Assembly: GCF_900099905.1 (NCBI RefSeq)
Contig: NZ_FNEE01000025.1
Span: 19,758-83,757, forward strand
Length of the DNA stretch: 64,000 nucleotides
Direction: 5' to 3'
Source: Mesorhizobium muleiense
GTDB lineage: Bacteria > Pseudomonadota > Alphaproteobacteria > Rhizobiales > Rhizobiaceae
Positions 8,861 to 17,959 of the stretch are shown in pieces. Each line of letters opens with the position of its first letter. Positions within the stretch are counted from its first letter, which is position 1. The notes under the pieces were generated by a model. It worked only from the letters and a program-made list of their open reading frames with translations, was not told the DNA's origin and ran no database searches. A program made the position numbers and the translations under genes.

Positions 8861-9358
8861 TCAGTCCTCGTCCTCGAAGGACGGTTTCGTTTCGGCAACG
8901 CCCGCTTGCGCCAGCACCTTGCGCAGCCAGGGCGGAGGACACGTCCTGAGCATCATCTGCGTGCGCAACAGCACCTCTTGGATGGATTGGGGCTCCGCCA
9001 CTTTGATCGGGTGGATTTTTGCCGCGACAACCTTGGCTGCCGAAGGTCCGCCAATCGCCAGACAAAACAGCAGATGACAGCCTTTCAGCGCATCCACCTT
9101 GGGCGTGATGCGGTCATCGCCCTCGGCCCGATGCTCCCCGCTTTCATCCGAAACGTCATCGAAGGCCACGGCTTCGACGAGATTCCATTCCTCGCGCGTC
9201 ACGTCGTAGACAGCAAAGCGCTTGGCCGACCCGAAATGGGCATTGAGGTTCTGCATGTCCTGAGTGGCGATCGCAACGCGCAATGCGCCCGCACGTCGTT
9301 CAGGCATCGGGGCGAAAACCTCATTACTGACCAGCGAGAGGCGGCGAACAGCGTTCAT
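8861..9358 (-). CDS. nifX: Nitrogen fixation protein NifX
   Basis: Small FeMo-cofactor-binding carrier that holds NifB-co or the VK-cluster and passes it during cofactor assembly on NifEN. About 165 residues. The conserved core LRVAIATQDMQNLNAHFGSA begins near residue 26, followed by FAVYDVTREEWNLVE and the LLFCLAIGGPSAAKV stretch. The start at 9358 (MNAVRRLSLVS) fits other NifX proteins; a start at 9388 would add 10 residues. The beginning overlaps the end of nifN by about 35 bases, suggesting translational coupling. Confidence 0.93.
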   Translation of the reverse strand: MNAVRRLSLVSNEVFAPMPERRAGALRVAIATQDMQNLNAHFGSAKRFAVYDVTREEWNLVEAVAFDDVSDESGEHRAEGDDRITPKVDALKGCHLLFCLAIGGPSAAKVVAAKIHPIKVAEPQSIQEVLLRTQMMLRTCPPPWLRKVLAQAGVAETKPSFEDED

Positions 9359-10706
9359 GTGATATTTCTCGATTACGGAGTGGATCAAGCGCCTCAGGAG
9401 TGGGCGCGTGTTGGTTGGCCTGGAAGATGTTGGCGACCTCGAAGATCAGGTCGCGGGTGCCCTGATAGAGAATTGCGAGCTTGTGCTGGCTGCCTAGTCG
9501 ATCGAAGACCGGGAACCCGATGCGCATGAGCGGAATTCGGAGCCGCTCCGATGCTTGGCGCCCGTGCGAATGCGTGACAAGCAGGTCAGCACCGACGGCA
9601 AGACTTTCCAGATCGCCGAGATCGCCGATCTGAACCGAAACCGCCGGGACTTTCTTGAGAATTTTAGACCTGTCGGTCGTTGTGACGGCCGCGGCTATCT
9701 CGGAGCCGAGGCCAGCAAAGAAGGTTGCAAGTTGGAACAGCTGGTCTGGTTCGGCAGCGATGGCAATTTTCTTGCCGCCGAAATGGAAATGTCCGTCGAG
9801 CATCGCGTCCTGCAATTGCGCCCGGCGCCGGCGCACGCGGGCCGGTACCGCCGCGCCCGAAATCGAAGACAGCAGCGACACGAAGCGGTCCGTGTCCTGC
9901 AGCCCAGTCAGTGACTGGAACAACACGTAAGGCACGCCGGTCAACCCGAGCAGCGCTTTCGCCGGGCGGCGCATGTGCTCACCGATGGCGATGCATTGCA
10001 TGGCCGTGCCCAACTCGCGAATGTCCTCGACGCTGGTGCCGCCGTATGTGGTCGCTACCCAGCGGTCAGGAACCGTACCGTCGAGCGAGCCTGAGATGTC
10101 GGGCAGAATAACCGGCTTGAGCCCAAAGCTTTCAACCATGTCCCGCATATGCTCGACGTCGGCGACAGTGAGGTTGCATCCGGGCAGGATTGCGATCTTC
10201 TTCGGGTGCCGCGCCCGTTCGCCCGAGCGTGTAATCCCTTCGATCATTGCGGTGACTGCCCTGGCCCAGCCCTCTTCGATCGCGCCGTCAAAATCCGGCG
10301 TGTTGGCCAGCACGACCTCCGTACCCGCAAGCTCTTGCGTGTGCTTCAGCTTGACGTTGGCAATATCACCCGCGCAATCTTCGCCACGCGTCTCCACGAG
10401 CGCGGTCGTGCACACCCCGATCAGCTTTGGCTTCGTGCGGTTCTTGAGGTTGAGGATCGCCTCTTCCAGATGGTCGGCTGCGCCGAGGATGGTCGCCACC
10501 TCATCCATCGCCGTAGTCTGCAAGGGAATCGCTTCTTTGAAGTGCCGCACGAAGAGAACGAGCGCAAAGCTTGTGCATCCCTGGCTGCCGTGGAACAGCG
10601 GCATCGCACCGTCGACGCCAAGAAAGGCAAAGGCGGCACCCAGCGGCTGCGACGACTTCAGCGGGTTGACCGCAGCCGATTTGCTCTGGAGAAGGATGCG
10701 GGCCAT
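9324..10706 (-). CDS. nifN: FeMo-cofactor scaffold subunit NifN
   Basis: Beta subunit of the NifEN scaffold on which the NifB-co precursor matures to FeMo-cofactor; homologous to NifK. About 460 residues. The N-terminus reads AVNPLKSSQPLGAAFAFLGV followed by PLFHGSQGCTSFALVLFVRHF, the NifN version of the NifK P-cluster region; the expected cysteine before QPLG is serine here, as in many NifN. The start at 10706 (MARILLQSK) is chosen within the overlap with the nifE stop. It overlaps nifX downstream. Confidence 0.95.
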   Translation of the reverse strand: MARILLQSKSAAVNPLKSSQPLGAAFAFLGVDGAMPLFHGSQGCTSFALVLFVRHFKEAIPLQTTAMDEVATILGAADHLEEAILNLKNRTKPKLIGVCTTALVETRGEDCAGDIANVKLKHTQELAGTEVVLANTPDFDGAIEEGWARAVTAMIEGITRSGERARHPKKIAILPGCNLTVADVEHMRDMVESFGLKPVILPDISGSLDGTVPDRWVATTYGGTSVEDIRELGTAMQCIAIGEHMRRPAKALLGLTGVPYVLFQSLTGLQDTDRFVSLLSSISGAAVPARVRRRRAQLQDAMLDGHFHFGGKKIAIAAEPDQLFQLATFFAGLGSEIAAAVTTTDRSKILKKVPAVSVQIGDLGDLESLAVGADLLVTHSHGRQASERLRIPLMRIGFPVFDRLGSQHKLAILYQGTRDLIFEVANIFQANQHAPTPEALDPLRNREISHERCSPPLAGQ

Positions 10707-10714
10707 CGGTCGCC

Positions 10715-12190
10715 TCAACACTCGTGTGCCGTCGCGCAGGCGAATTCATCAAACAGGTACGCGGTCTCGTTCCTCGTGCACGGCAATTCGCCTATCAGAT
10801 CAGGCTGGCAATCCCACGGGGCCGGCTGGCGCACCTGAGACCAGATCGGATTGTGAATGGCGAGGTCGATCTGGCGTACGAGTTCCACCATGCCGTCATA
10901 GCCGGCATAAGGATGCTGGCGCTCCTGGTTGATATCGAGCCAGGGCGTCTTGGCCTTGAGCGCAATGAATTGCGTGCGACCGCCCGACAGCATGATATCG
11001 GCCCTGTGTTCAGAGAGCATGGCGTACAGCTCGCGCGCAGCCATGGATTCGAACATGTGCTTGTCGTGCTTGAGAACTTGTTTGATGCGCTCCTTGTCCT
11101 GCACCGTAGATTTCTTGACCGAGGTGCCGACGATCTCGATTCCGATCTCCATCAGCGCATGGACAACCGACCAGGACTTCACACCGCCTGTGTTGAGCAG
11201 CACGCGCTTGCCTTGGAGCCTTTGCCGGTAGGATTCGAGTTTCTTCCACGCGATCGCCTCCTGCTGCGCGATCAGCGTCTCTGTGCGCTCGAGGATCTCC
11301 GGATCGGCGCCCTTCCTCACCAGCAGCCTGACAAGGTTGCGAAGAGCTTGCGATGTGTCGGAGATGCCATAGAAGGAGCCCTCGAAGAACGGGATGTCCC
11401 AGCGCTCCTCCATCTTGCGGGCAAGACTGATCAGCGCGGTCGAGCACACCATCATTGCCGCCCGGGCGCGGTGCGCGGAAGCAATGTCGCGGTAACGCGC
11501 ATCGCCGGGAATGCAGGCGCGCACCCGGATCCCGAGCCGATCGAGGAGCGGCTTTACAAGCCAGAATTCGCCCGAGAGGTTGAATTCGCCAAGGATGTTG
11601 ATGTCGTAGGGCCCAGGGTCGTCGGGTTCGACCGTGCCGATGACATGATCGAGCAACGCCTCGGCGGCGAGCTTGTTGCCGAGGTTCTTGGAGCCTGCCA
11701 GGCCAGGCGCATTGATCGGCACCACGGCCAAACCGAACTTTTCCGTGGCGCGTTTGCACACGGCCTCGATGTCGTCACCGATCAGCGCCGTTACGCAAGT
11801 CGAGTAGACGAAGATCGCCGGCGGCGCGTATGTGTGCTTGATCTCGCGGATCGCCTTGAAGAGTTTCCGCTCGCCCTGCCCCATCACCAGGTCGAGTTCG
11901 GTGAGGTCGGTCGTGAAGCTTGTCCGCCACAAGGTCGGCCCTGACGAAACCGCACCACGGTTGTCCCAAGAATTGCCCTCGCAGGCAAGCGGCGCATGGA
12001 CCAGATGCGCAACGTCGGTGATCGGCTGCAGGACGATCTTGGCTCCGTCAAAGGCGCAGCCGCCGGCTGCCGCCCCTGGTGTCAGCGACTTCGAGCAGCC
12101 CTCCTTGCGCGCCTTGGCATCTTTGCCACGGTTCTTATCGCAGGCGGGCTCATCGAAGGCGTCCTTGATTTTGGCGCTGAGGGAGGACAT
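10715..12190 (-). CDS. nifE: FeMo-cofactor scaffold subunit NifE
   Basis: Alpha subunit of the NifEN scaffold for FeMo-cofactor assembly, homologous to NifD. 491 residues, family length. Cluster-ligand regions are visible: GGCAFDGAKIVLQPI near residue 42, HAPLACEGNSWDNRG near 65, STCVTALIGDD near 130. The N-terminal KEGCSKSLTPGAAAGGCAF is characteristic of NifE. A GGGGAGG ribosome-binding site precedes the start. It lies 61 bases after nifK and overlaps nifN by few bases. A long open frame on the opposite strand (10724-11944) is a shadow. Confidence 0.96.
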   Translation of the reverse strand: MSSLSAKIKDAFDEPACDKNRGKDAKARKEGCSKSLTPGAAAGGCAFDGAKIVLQPITDVAHLVHAPLACEGNSWDNRGAVSSGPTLWRTSFTTDLTELDLVMGQGERKLFKAIREIKHTYAPPAIFVYSTCVTALIGDDIEAVCKRATEKFGLAVVPINAPGLAGSKNLGNKLAAEALLDHVIGTVEPDDPGPYDINILGEFNLSGEFWLVKPLLDRLGIRVRACIPGDARYRDIASAHRARAAMMVCSTALISLARKMEERWDIPFFEGSFYGISDTSQALRNLVRLLVRKGADPEILERTETLIAQQEAIAWKKLESYRQRLQGKRVLLNTGGVKSWSVVHALMEIGIEIVGTSVKKSTVQDKERIKQVLKHDKHMFESMAARELYAMLSEHRADIMLSGGRTQFIALKAKTPWLDINQERQHPYAGYDGMVELVRQIDLAIHNPIWSQVRQPAPWDCQPDLIGELPCTRNETAYLFDEFACATAHEC

Positions 12191-12251
12191 TGCTCAGCCT
12201 CCCCAGTCCATTGGGCAAGGAATGGCCTCGGCGAAAAGCCGGCCACGGCTC

Positions 12252-13793
12252 TTAGCGCGTGAGGTCATAGGAATAATCCGTCACACCCGTCTCGCTCGTC
12301 TCGCGATCGAGTTTGTCGAAGATCTTGTCGAGGATCGTCGTAAGCACGCGCAACGCGCCCTGGTAGCCAAAGAGCGCAAAGCGGTGATGATGGTGCCGAT
12401 CGAAGATCGGAAACATCAGCCGGATCAGCGGCGTTCCGGTGTCGCGCTCCAGGTACTTGCCGTAGGAATTGCCGATCAAAAGGTCCACCGGCTCGGTAAA
12501 GAGCAGTGAGCGCAGCGCCCACAGGTCCTTGCCCGCCCAAACCTGGGCAGCCTTGCCGAAAGGCGAGGATGCTAGCAGCTTCTTCAAATCGGCTTCCCAT
12601 GCCGAGGTGCCATTGGTGGCGAGGCAATGGGTTGGCTCGCCGCCGGTCTCCATGACAAAGCGGGCCATCGCGTGAACGAAGTCGGGATCGCCGTAGATGG
12701 CGTATTTCTTACCATGCAACCAGGATTGGCTGTCCGCCATGGCGTCTACCAGTCGGCCGCGCTCGAGGCGAATTGCCTCGGGGATCTCCTTGCCGGAAAT
12801 CGCCGCGACCTCCATCAGGAATTCGTCGGTCGCCTGAACGCCGAGCGGATAGTGGAACGAGGCCGTCGCCTGCCCGACCTCCTCGCAATAGCCCAGCGTC
12901 TTTCGGGTGTTGTGATGCTGCAGCGAAAGCGTTGCCTCGGCGTTGAGGGCCTTCTTCACCTCGTTGATCTTCGTGCCCCCGTCATACATGCGGTATTCAC
13001 CGTCCGAAGGCGTATCGAACTGGTCAGAGGCATCCTGGATGAATGTGTAGGACACGCCCATTACATCGAGCAGGCGCTTGAGCTCCCGGTTGTTGCCGAC
13101 GCAGAAGCCGTCGAAGCCCGGAATGATGTTGATGGCTCCTTCGACTTGCGTACGCTCCTGGCCTTTCCAGAAGTGCTCCAAAATGCCTTTGACCATGTTG
13201 TCATAGCCGTCGACATGACTGCCAACGAAGGCCGGCGTGTGGGCAAAGGGCACGTCGAAGTCGCGCGGGACTGAATCTTCGTCCTTGGCGTTCTGGATGA
13301 AGCTGTGCAGGTCGTCGCCAATGACCTCTGCCATACAGGTCGTCGACACGGCAATCATCTTCGGGTCGTAGAGCTGGTAGGTGTTGGCGAGCCCGTCGAC
13401 CATGTTCTTCAGGCCGCCAAACACCGCCGCATCCTCGGTCATTGAGGAGGAGACCGCCGCGGCAGGCTCCTTGAAATGGCGCGACAGGTGCGAGCGGTAA
13501 TAGGCGACGCAACCTTGGCTGCCGTGGACGAAGGACATGGTTCGTTCGAAGCCGGCGGCAGCGAATACCGCACCCAGCGGCTGGCAGGCCTTGGCCGGGT
13601 TCACGACAAGCGCTTTGCGGGCGAGGTTCTTTTCGCGGTATTCCCACGTCTGGGTGAAATCGCGCTGATCGGAAACGATCTCATCGGGGTGCGGACATTC
13701 GAAGTTTAGCTTCTTCTCAGCGAGCATCTTTCTGTATTCCGGCTCGCGGAACAGGGGAGCGTGATCGAGAATTTTTTCAGCCGACTGCGGCAT
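12252..13793 (-). CDS. nifK: Nitrogenase MoFe protein beta chain
   Basis: Beta subunit of the alpha2-beta2 MoFe protein; holds half of the P-cluster. 513 residues. P-cluster ligands are seen in NPAKACQPLGAVFAAAGFE, in HGSQGCVAYYRSHLSRHFK, and in STTCMAEVIGDDLHSF. The N-terminal extension (PLFREPEYRKMLAEKK, then FECPHP) is typical of proteobacterial NifK. An AGAGG ribosome-binding site precedes the start. It follows nifD after 129 bases, with no clear separate promoter. Confidence 0.97.
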   Translation of the reverse strand: MPQSAEKILDHAPLFREPEYRKMLAEKKLNFECPHPDEIVSDQRDFTQTWEYREKNLARKALVVNPAKACQPLGAVFAAAGFERTMSFVHGSQGCVAYYRSHLSRHFKEPAAAVSSSMTEDAAVFGGLKNMVDGLANTYQLYDPKMIAVSTTCMAEVIGDDLHSFIQNAKDEDSVPRDFDVPFAHTPAFVGSHVDGYDNMVKGILEHFWKGQERTQVEGAINIIPGFDGFCVGNNRELKRLLDVMGVSYTFIQDASDQFDTPSDGEYRMYDGGTKINEVKKALNAEATLSLQHHNTRKTLGYCEEVGQATASFHYPLGVQATDEFLMEVAAISGKEIPEAIRLERGRLVDAMADSQSWLHGKKYAIYGDPDFVHAMARFVMETGGEPTHCLATNGTSAWEADLKKLLASSPFGKAAQVWAGKDLWALRSLLFTEPVDLLIGNSYGKYLERDTGTPLIRLMFPIFDRHHHHRFALFGYQGALRVLTTILDKIFDKLDRETSETGVTDYSYDLTR

Positions 13794-13922
13794 GATGATT
13801 ACCTCTTTTGCATCTGGCTGCGCGGTACGGCAGCTCAGGACGTCAAGACGTTCCAGGCTCCGGCGGATCAGAGGCCGCGGGAGTTCACCGTCTCAGTGGG
13901 AGACTGGGGCTAAAGCAGATGT

Positions 13923-15425
13923 TTATTCGGCAGCCATCGCCCGCTCATCGCCCCGGCTTCTTTTCCAAGGCGCGTGGAATAGGTCCCAGACCGGGTTGTT
14001 GATGGCGAGATCCACATCACGTGCGAAAATGGCAAAGCCATCGTAGCCGTGATACGGGCCTGAATAATCCCAGGAATGCATCTGGCGGAACGGTATGCCC
14101 ATCTTCTGCACCGGGTATTTTTCTTTGATTCCCGAGCCGACCAGATTTGGGCGAATCCCTTCGATGAATTTCTCCAACTCATAGCCGGTCACGTCATCAT
14201 AGATCAGCGTGCCGTTCTTCACGTAGTGGCCGGTGCGCTGATAGTCGTCGCTGTGGGCGAATTCATAGCCGGTGCCCACGATGACCATGCCGAGGTCCTC
14301 GTAGGCCGTGACGACGTGGCGGGGGCGCAGGCCGCCGACATAGAGCATCACGGTATTTCCTTCCAGGCGCGACAGGTACTTGGCGATGACCGTATCAACA
14401 AGCGGCCTGTACTTGGCAATGACCTTTTCGGTCTTCTCCTCGATTTCCGGCCCAAAATGCTTGGCTATGTTGCGCAGAGAGGCTTCGATCTGGGAGGGAC
14501 CGAAGAAATTGTACTCCATCCAAGCGACGCCATACTTTTCCTCCATATGCCGACAGATGTAGTTCATCGACCGGTAGCAGTGGATAAGATTGAGCTTAGC
14601 CTTCGGGGCGCGCTCGATCTCTGCGAGTGTGGCGTCACCCGACCAGTTGCCGACCACGCGCAGCCCTATCTCCTCAAGCAGTATGCGCGAGGCCCAGGCA
14701 TCGCCGCCGATATTGTAGTCGCCGATGACGTTGACGTCGTAGGGGCCGGCCTCGAACTTGACATCCTTTTTGTCGAAGACCCAATCCCGGATCGCATCAT
14801 TGGCGATGTGGTGGCCAAGCGACTGCGAGACGCCGCGGAAACCCTCGCAGCGTACCGGCACGATCGTCTTGTCATACTCCTTGGTCTTTTTGCGAGAAAC
14901 CGCCTCGGTGTCATCGCCAATCAGGCCGATAGGGCATTCGGATTGCACGGTGATGCCGTTGTTGAGCGGAAACAAGACTTCAATCTCGTCAATGATCTGT
15001 TCCAGCTTCTTGTCGCCGCCGAAGACGATGTCCTTCTCCTGGAAATCGGAGGTGAACTGCATTGTCCCGAACGTGTCGACGCCCGTCGTACCGACGTAGT
15101 AGTTGCGGCGCTGCGACCAAGAGTATTGGCCGCAGCCGACCGGGCCGTGCGAGATATGGACCATATCCTTGACTGGCCCCCACACCACGCCTTTCGAACC
15201 CGCATATGCACAGCCGCGAATCGTCATCACCCCGGGAATGGACTTGATGTTCGATTTGACGTCGCATTCGGAAAGGACCTCGCTTTCCCCGCCAGCCTCG
15301 TTGCCGCTCTTTGCGACGTTGAGGTGCTTCTTGCGGCGCTTCGCCGCCTTGTCGGGATAATGCGACAGCACCTCTTCGATAAGCTTCGCATGAAGAGCAC
15401 CGTCATTCTCGTATTCCCGGCTCAT
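13923..15425 (-). CDS. nifD: Nitrogenase MoFe protein alpha chain
   Basis: Alpha subunit of the MoFe protein; binds FeMo-cofactor and part of the P-cluster and reduces N2 to ammonia. 500 residues. P-cluster cysteines are Cys72 (IRGCAYAGSKG), Cys98 (HGPVGCGQYSW) and the cysteine of SECPIGLIGDD. The FeMo-co cysteine lies in LNLIHCYRSMNYIC and the FeMo-co histidine in MHSWDYSGPYHGYDGF. AAGGGG precedes the start by 6 bases. It is 86 bases after nifH. The long open frame on the other strand (14076-15449) is a shadow. Confidence 0.97.
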   Translation of the reverse strand: MSREYENDGALHAKLIEEVLSHYPDKAAKRRKKHLNVAKSGNEAGGESEVLSECDVKSNIKSIPGVMTIRGCAYAGSKGVVWGPVKDMVHISHGPVGCGQYSWSQRRNYYVGTTGVDTFGTMQFTSDFQEKDIVFGGDKKLEQIIDEIEVLFPLNNGITVQSECPIGLIGDDTEAVSRKKTKEYDKTIVPVRCEGFRGVSQSLGHHIANDAIRDWVFDKKDVKFEAGPYDVNVIGDYNIGGDAWASRILLEEIGLRVVGNWSGDATLAEIERAPKAKLNLIHCYRSMNYICRHMEEKYGVAWMEYNFFGPSQIEASLRNIAKHFGPEIEEKTEKVIAKYRPLVDTVIAKYLSRLEGNTVMLYVGGLRPRHVVTAYEDLGMVIVGTGYEFAHSDDYQRTGHYVKNGTLIYDDVTGYELEKFIEGIRPNLVGSGIKEKYPVQKMGIPFRQMHSWDYSGPYHGYDGFAIFARDVDLAINNPVWDLFHAPWKRSRGDERAMAAE

Positions 15426-15511
15426 GAGTCCCCTTTCAAGGTTGGGTGACGCCTCAACGAATAGGCGCCGTTCTCTGCAAGGCGCGCCGATTCATGGCAG
15501 CGCTAATGTCA

Positions 15512-16405
15512 CTACTGGGCCGCCGCCTTCGCCGCTTCCTTGGAGTGAAGCTCGGCAAGCATCTGCTCGTCGGTCTTCATGATGCCGAAGTCGAGCAGCA
15601 TCTCCTCCAGCTCCTCCATGGTGATCGGCGTCGGGATCGTACCCTGGCCCGAATTGGCGTGGATCTTCTCGGCCAGAGCGCGGTATTCCCCTGCCTGCTT
15701 GGAGTCCGGCGCGTACTGGATCACCGACATCTTCCTGAGTTCGGCATGCTGGACGATGTTGTCGCGGGGCACGAAGTGGATGAGCTTGGAATTCAATCGG
15801 CCAGCCAGTGCTTCGGCCAGATCGAGTTCACGGTCGGTTTGACGTTCATTGCAGATCAGCCCGCCCAGCCGCACACCGCCCGAATGGGCATATTTGAGGA
15901 TGCCCTTGGCGATGTTATTGGCGGCATAGAGCGCCATCATCTCGCCGGACATGACGATGTAGATCTCCTGGGCCTTGCCTTCGCGGATCGGCATGGCGAA
16001 GCCGCCGCATACCACGTCGCCGAGGACGTCATAGGAGACATAATCGACATCGTCATAAGCGCCATTCTCCTCGAGGAAATTGATCGAGGTGATGACGCCG
16101 CGGCCGGCGCAACCGACACCCGGCTCGGGGCCGCCGGACTCCACGCACTTGATGCCTCTGTAGCCGACCTTGAGCACGTCCTGGAGTTCGAGGTCTTCCA
16201 CCGAACCTTCCTGTGCGGCGAGATCCAGGACGGTATCCTGAGCTTTCGAATTCAGGATCAAGCGTGTGGAATCGGCTTTGGGGTCGCATCCTACGATGAG
16301 GATTCTCTGCCCGAGGTCGACAAGGGCGGCGAGCGTATTTTGGGAGGTGGTGGACTTGCCGATGCCGCCTTTGCCGTAAAAGGCGATCTGACGCAGACCT
16401 GACAT
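15512..16405 (-). CDS. nifH: Nitrogenase iron protein
   Basis: Dinitrogenase reductase: a homodimer with one [4Fe-4S] cluster that passes electrons to NifDK with ATP hydrolysis. 297 residues. The P-loop YGKGGIGKSTTSQN is at about residues 9-23. Cluster ligands are in GVGCAGRGV and DVVCGGFAMP; the arginine in CAGRGV is the ADP-ribosylation site known in some diazotrophs. AAGGAAGGAAAG precedes the start. It is the first gene of the nif operon, behind a NifA site (16599-16614) and a sigma-54 promoter (16494-16508). Confidence 0.98.
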   Translation of the reverse strand: MSGLRQIAFYGKGGIGKSTTSQNTLAALVDLGQRILIVGCDPKADSTRLILNSKAQDTVLDLAAQEGSVEDLELQDVLKVGYRGIKCVESGGPEPGVGCAGRGVITSINFLEENGAYDDVDYVSYDVLGDVVCGGFAMPIREGKAQEIYIVMSGEMMALYAANNIAKGILKYAHSGGVRLGGLICNERQTDRELDLAEALAGRLNSKLIHFVPRDNIVQHAELRKMSVIQYAPDSKQAGEYRALAEKIHANSGQGTIPTPITMEELEEMLLDFGIMKTDEQMLAELHSKEAAKAAAQ

Positions 16406-16493
16406 AATAGCTTTCCTTCCTTCGTTCTAATCATCGCGACTGCCCGCGACACAAGTGCCGATAGGCAGCTCGTGCCGCCTCACACCAAGCATC

Positions 16494-16508
16494 GCAAAAA
16501 GCGTACCA
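16494..16508 (-). promoter_or_regulatory. Sigma-54 promoter of nifHDKENX
   Basis: Read on the minus strand: TGGTACGCTTTTTGC, with GG and GC 10 bases apart, close to the consensus TGGCACG-N4-TTGC. The expected transcript start is near 16483, giving a leader of about 78 bases before nifH. A NifA site lies about 90 bases upstream. Confidence 0.9.
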
Positions 16509-16598
16509 GCGTGATCGGCCGATCCGAGAAGAAACTTTGTTATTAAATTCCAGCCACTTAGACGGCGGCAAAACGCGCGAGCGGGCCTTTCAGGCGTC

Positions 16599-16614
16599 TG
16601 TCACGGACACGACA
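16599..16614 (-). promoter_or_regulatory. NifA upstream activating sequence for nifH
   Basis: Exact TGT-N10-ACA (TGTCACGGACACGACA), about 90 bases upstream of the nifH -24 element. The rest of the gap between nifH and the toxin-antitoxin genes (16406-16985) shows no gene. Confidence 0.88.
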
Positions 16615-16929
16615 AAGCCGACACAGATTGTCGTGCGCCATCGAAACCGCCCTGTGTCGAGCTCGAAGCGGGATAATGGGGAGCTAGCCCAAAGCTGATG
16701 GCGAGACCATCGGAAGACGTCGGCTATTGTCTTTCCAGCCTGCGGTCGCTGGATGAGCAGGAGCCTGGGGCTTGACCGCCGCGCGGAATAGTTCAGGCAG
16801 GCTTGCGGAGCGGGAACGCCGGCGGCCGATAGACATCCGCGCTTAACCTTTCATAGCCCGTCTACGAGTTGGTTCCGCCGACGCGCTATATCGAAGGCAA
16901 ATAATTCAGTACCTTAGCACGAGATCATT

Positions 16930-16980
16930 GATATTTTCAAAAAGATACGTATTATACGGATATAACGGATTATCGGGACA
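16930..16980 (+). promoter_or_regulatory. AT-rich promoter/operator region of the Phd-MNT/HEPN pair
   Basis: This is markedly AT-rich compared with its surroundings. ACGGAT occurs twice 9 bases apart (in TACGGATATAACGGATTAT) followed by a related CGGGA, and the area has weak dyad symmetry. This is the expected place for autoregulation by the Phd-like domain of the first gene. The binding site itself is inferred. Confidence 0.4.
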
Positions 16981-16985
16981 ATTCT

Positions 16986-17549
16986 ATGTCGGTCATTAGC
17001 TCGGTTGAATTTCAGCGCAACTTTGGGCTGTATCAGGACAAGGCGCTAGCGGAACCCGTGATCATCAGCAAGAATGGCCGCGAACGGCTTGTGCTGCTTT
17101 CGGTCGATGAATACCAGCGCCTAAAGGCGCATCGTGACGGCACTAGCGCGGGGCCTGAGAACGCAGCCCCCCCTGCTTTGCAGAGCACGGCGCACTTTTC
17201 ACTTAAGAACCAAATACCAACCGAGCCACTAAGGGAATTGCTGTCGCACTTTCATTCGATCAAATCTGCCTTCGTGTACGGTTCAGTCGCCAAAGGCACG
17301 GACACAGAACGCAGCGATATCGATTTGATGGTGGTCGGCGATAACCTGAACCTCTCTGAACTTTATTCAGCCGCACAAAACGCGGAACTGAGACTAGGCC
17401 GAAAGGTCAGTCCGACATTTCTGTCGCCGGAGGAATGGCAACGAAAGGCGTCGCAGAAAGGGTCGTTTGTCCGCAAGGTAAGTACCCTTCCAAAGATTTT
17501 CCTCATCGGCTCGGAGAAAGATTTACAAGCGTGGGCAAGCAAGAACTAG
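16986..17549 (+). CDS. Fusion of Phd/YefM antitoxin domain with MNT nucleotidyltransferase
   Basis: 187 residues in two parts. Residues 1-50 are a Phd/YefM-type antitoxin DNA-binding domain (SSVEFQRNFGLYQDKALAEP, then VIISKNGRERLVLLSVDEYQ). After a linker, residues 75-187 are a minimal nucleotidyltransferase with the motif YGSVAKGTDTERSDIDLMVV, that is GS-x-AxG followed by DxD. In type VII HEPN/MNT systems the MNT protein neutralises the HEPN RNase, in characterised cases by adding AMP to it. Here the antitoxin also carries a DNA-binding domain, which would let it regulate its own operon. It overlaps the HEPN gene by 19 bases. Confidence 0.85.
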   Translation: MSVISSVEFQRNFGLYQDKALAEPVIISKNGRERLVLLSVDEYQRLKAHRDGTSAGPENAAPPALQSTAHFSLKNQIPTEPLRELLSHFHSIKSAFVYGSVAKGTDTERSDIDLMVVGDNLNLSELYSAAQNAELRLGRKVSPTFLSPEEWQRKASQKGSFVRKVSTLPKIFLIGSEKDLQAWASKN

Positions 17550-17959
17550 ACAACCTCGTAAAGATTGGGCTGATGAAAAGTGAGCCCCCATCGCTGTCCG
17601 AATATGACGGCATGCTGGGTGGCGCGCGCAAGAATTTAACTGACGCACAGAAAGGTCTCGACCCCGACAGCCAATTCACTCTCTTATATGGAGCTGCGCA
17701 TCGGCTTGCCCTGGCAGCCCTACGCCGCGAAGGCTATCGCTCGGACAATCGCACTTCGGTGTTTCAAGCGCTCGTTCATACCGTCGGAACCGACAAGGCT
17801 GACATTCAGATTTTTCTAAAGGCGCACAACGAGCGAAACCTCTCCGAGTACGAGGGGCACACAGACATTGATGCCAAATTGCTAGCTAACCTTATTGAGT
17901 GCACCACGAGGCTAGAGGTTTCGGTTGGCAAACTAGAACCGCCAGAAGATGACGAGTGA
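17531..17959 (+). CDS. HEPN-domain toxin paired with the MNT antitoxin
   Basis: 142 residues from a GTG start that overlaps the antitoxin gene; no ATG gives a sensible start. The protein is helical, with LLYGAAHRLALAALRREGYR in the middle and LKAHNERNLSEYEG near residue 105. The RNLSEY stretch fits the R-x4-6-H HEPN active-site position with tyrosine instead of histidine. HEPN toxins of this class cleave tRNA or mRNA until modified by the partner. The family call rests mainly on arrangement and motif, with no sequence search behind it. Confidence 0.68.
   Translation: MGKQELDNLVKIGLMKSEPPSLSEYDGMLGGARKNLTDAQKGLDPDSQFTLLYGAAHRLALAALRREGYRSDNRTSVFQALVHTVGTDKADIQIFLKAHNERNLSEYEGHTDIDAKLLANLIECTTRLEVSVGKLEPPEDDE

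Noticed and set aside
14076..15449. Open frame of 457 codons on the strand opposite nifD
   Set aside because: It is a shadow of nifD caused by GC-rich codon use; it has no family motifs and lies over a certain gene. The same applies to 10724-11944 opposite nifE and 48708-49709 opposite nifB.
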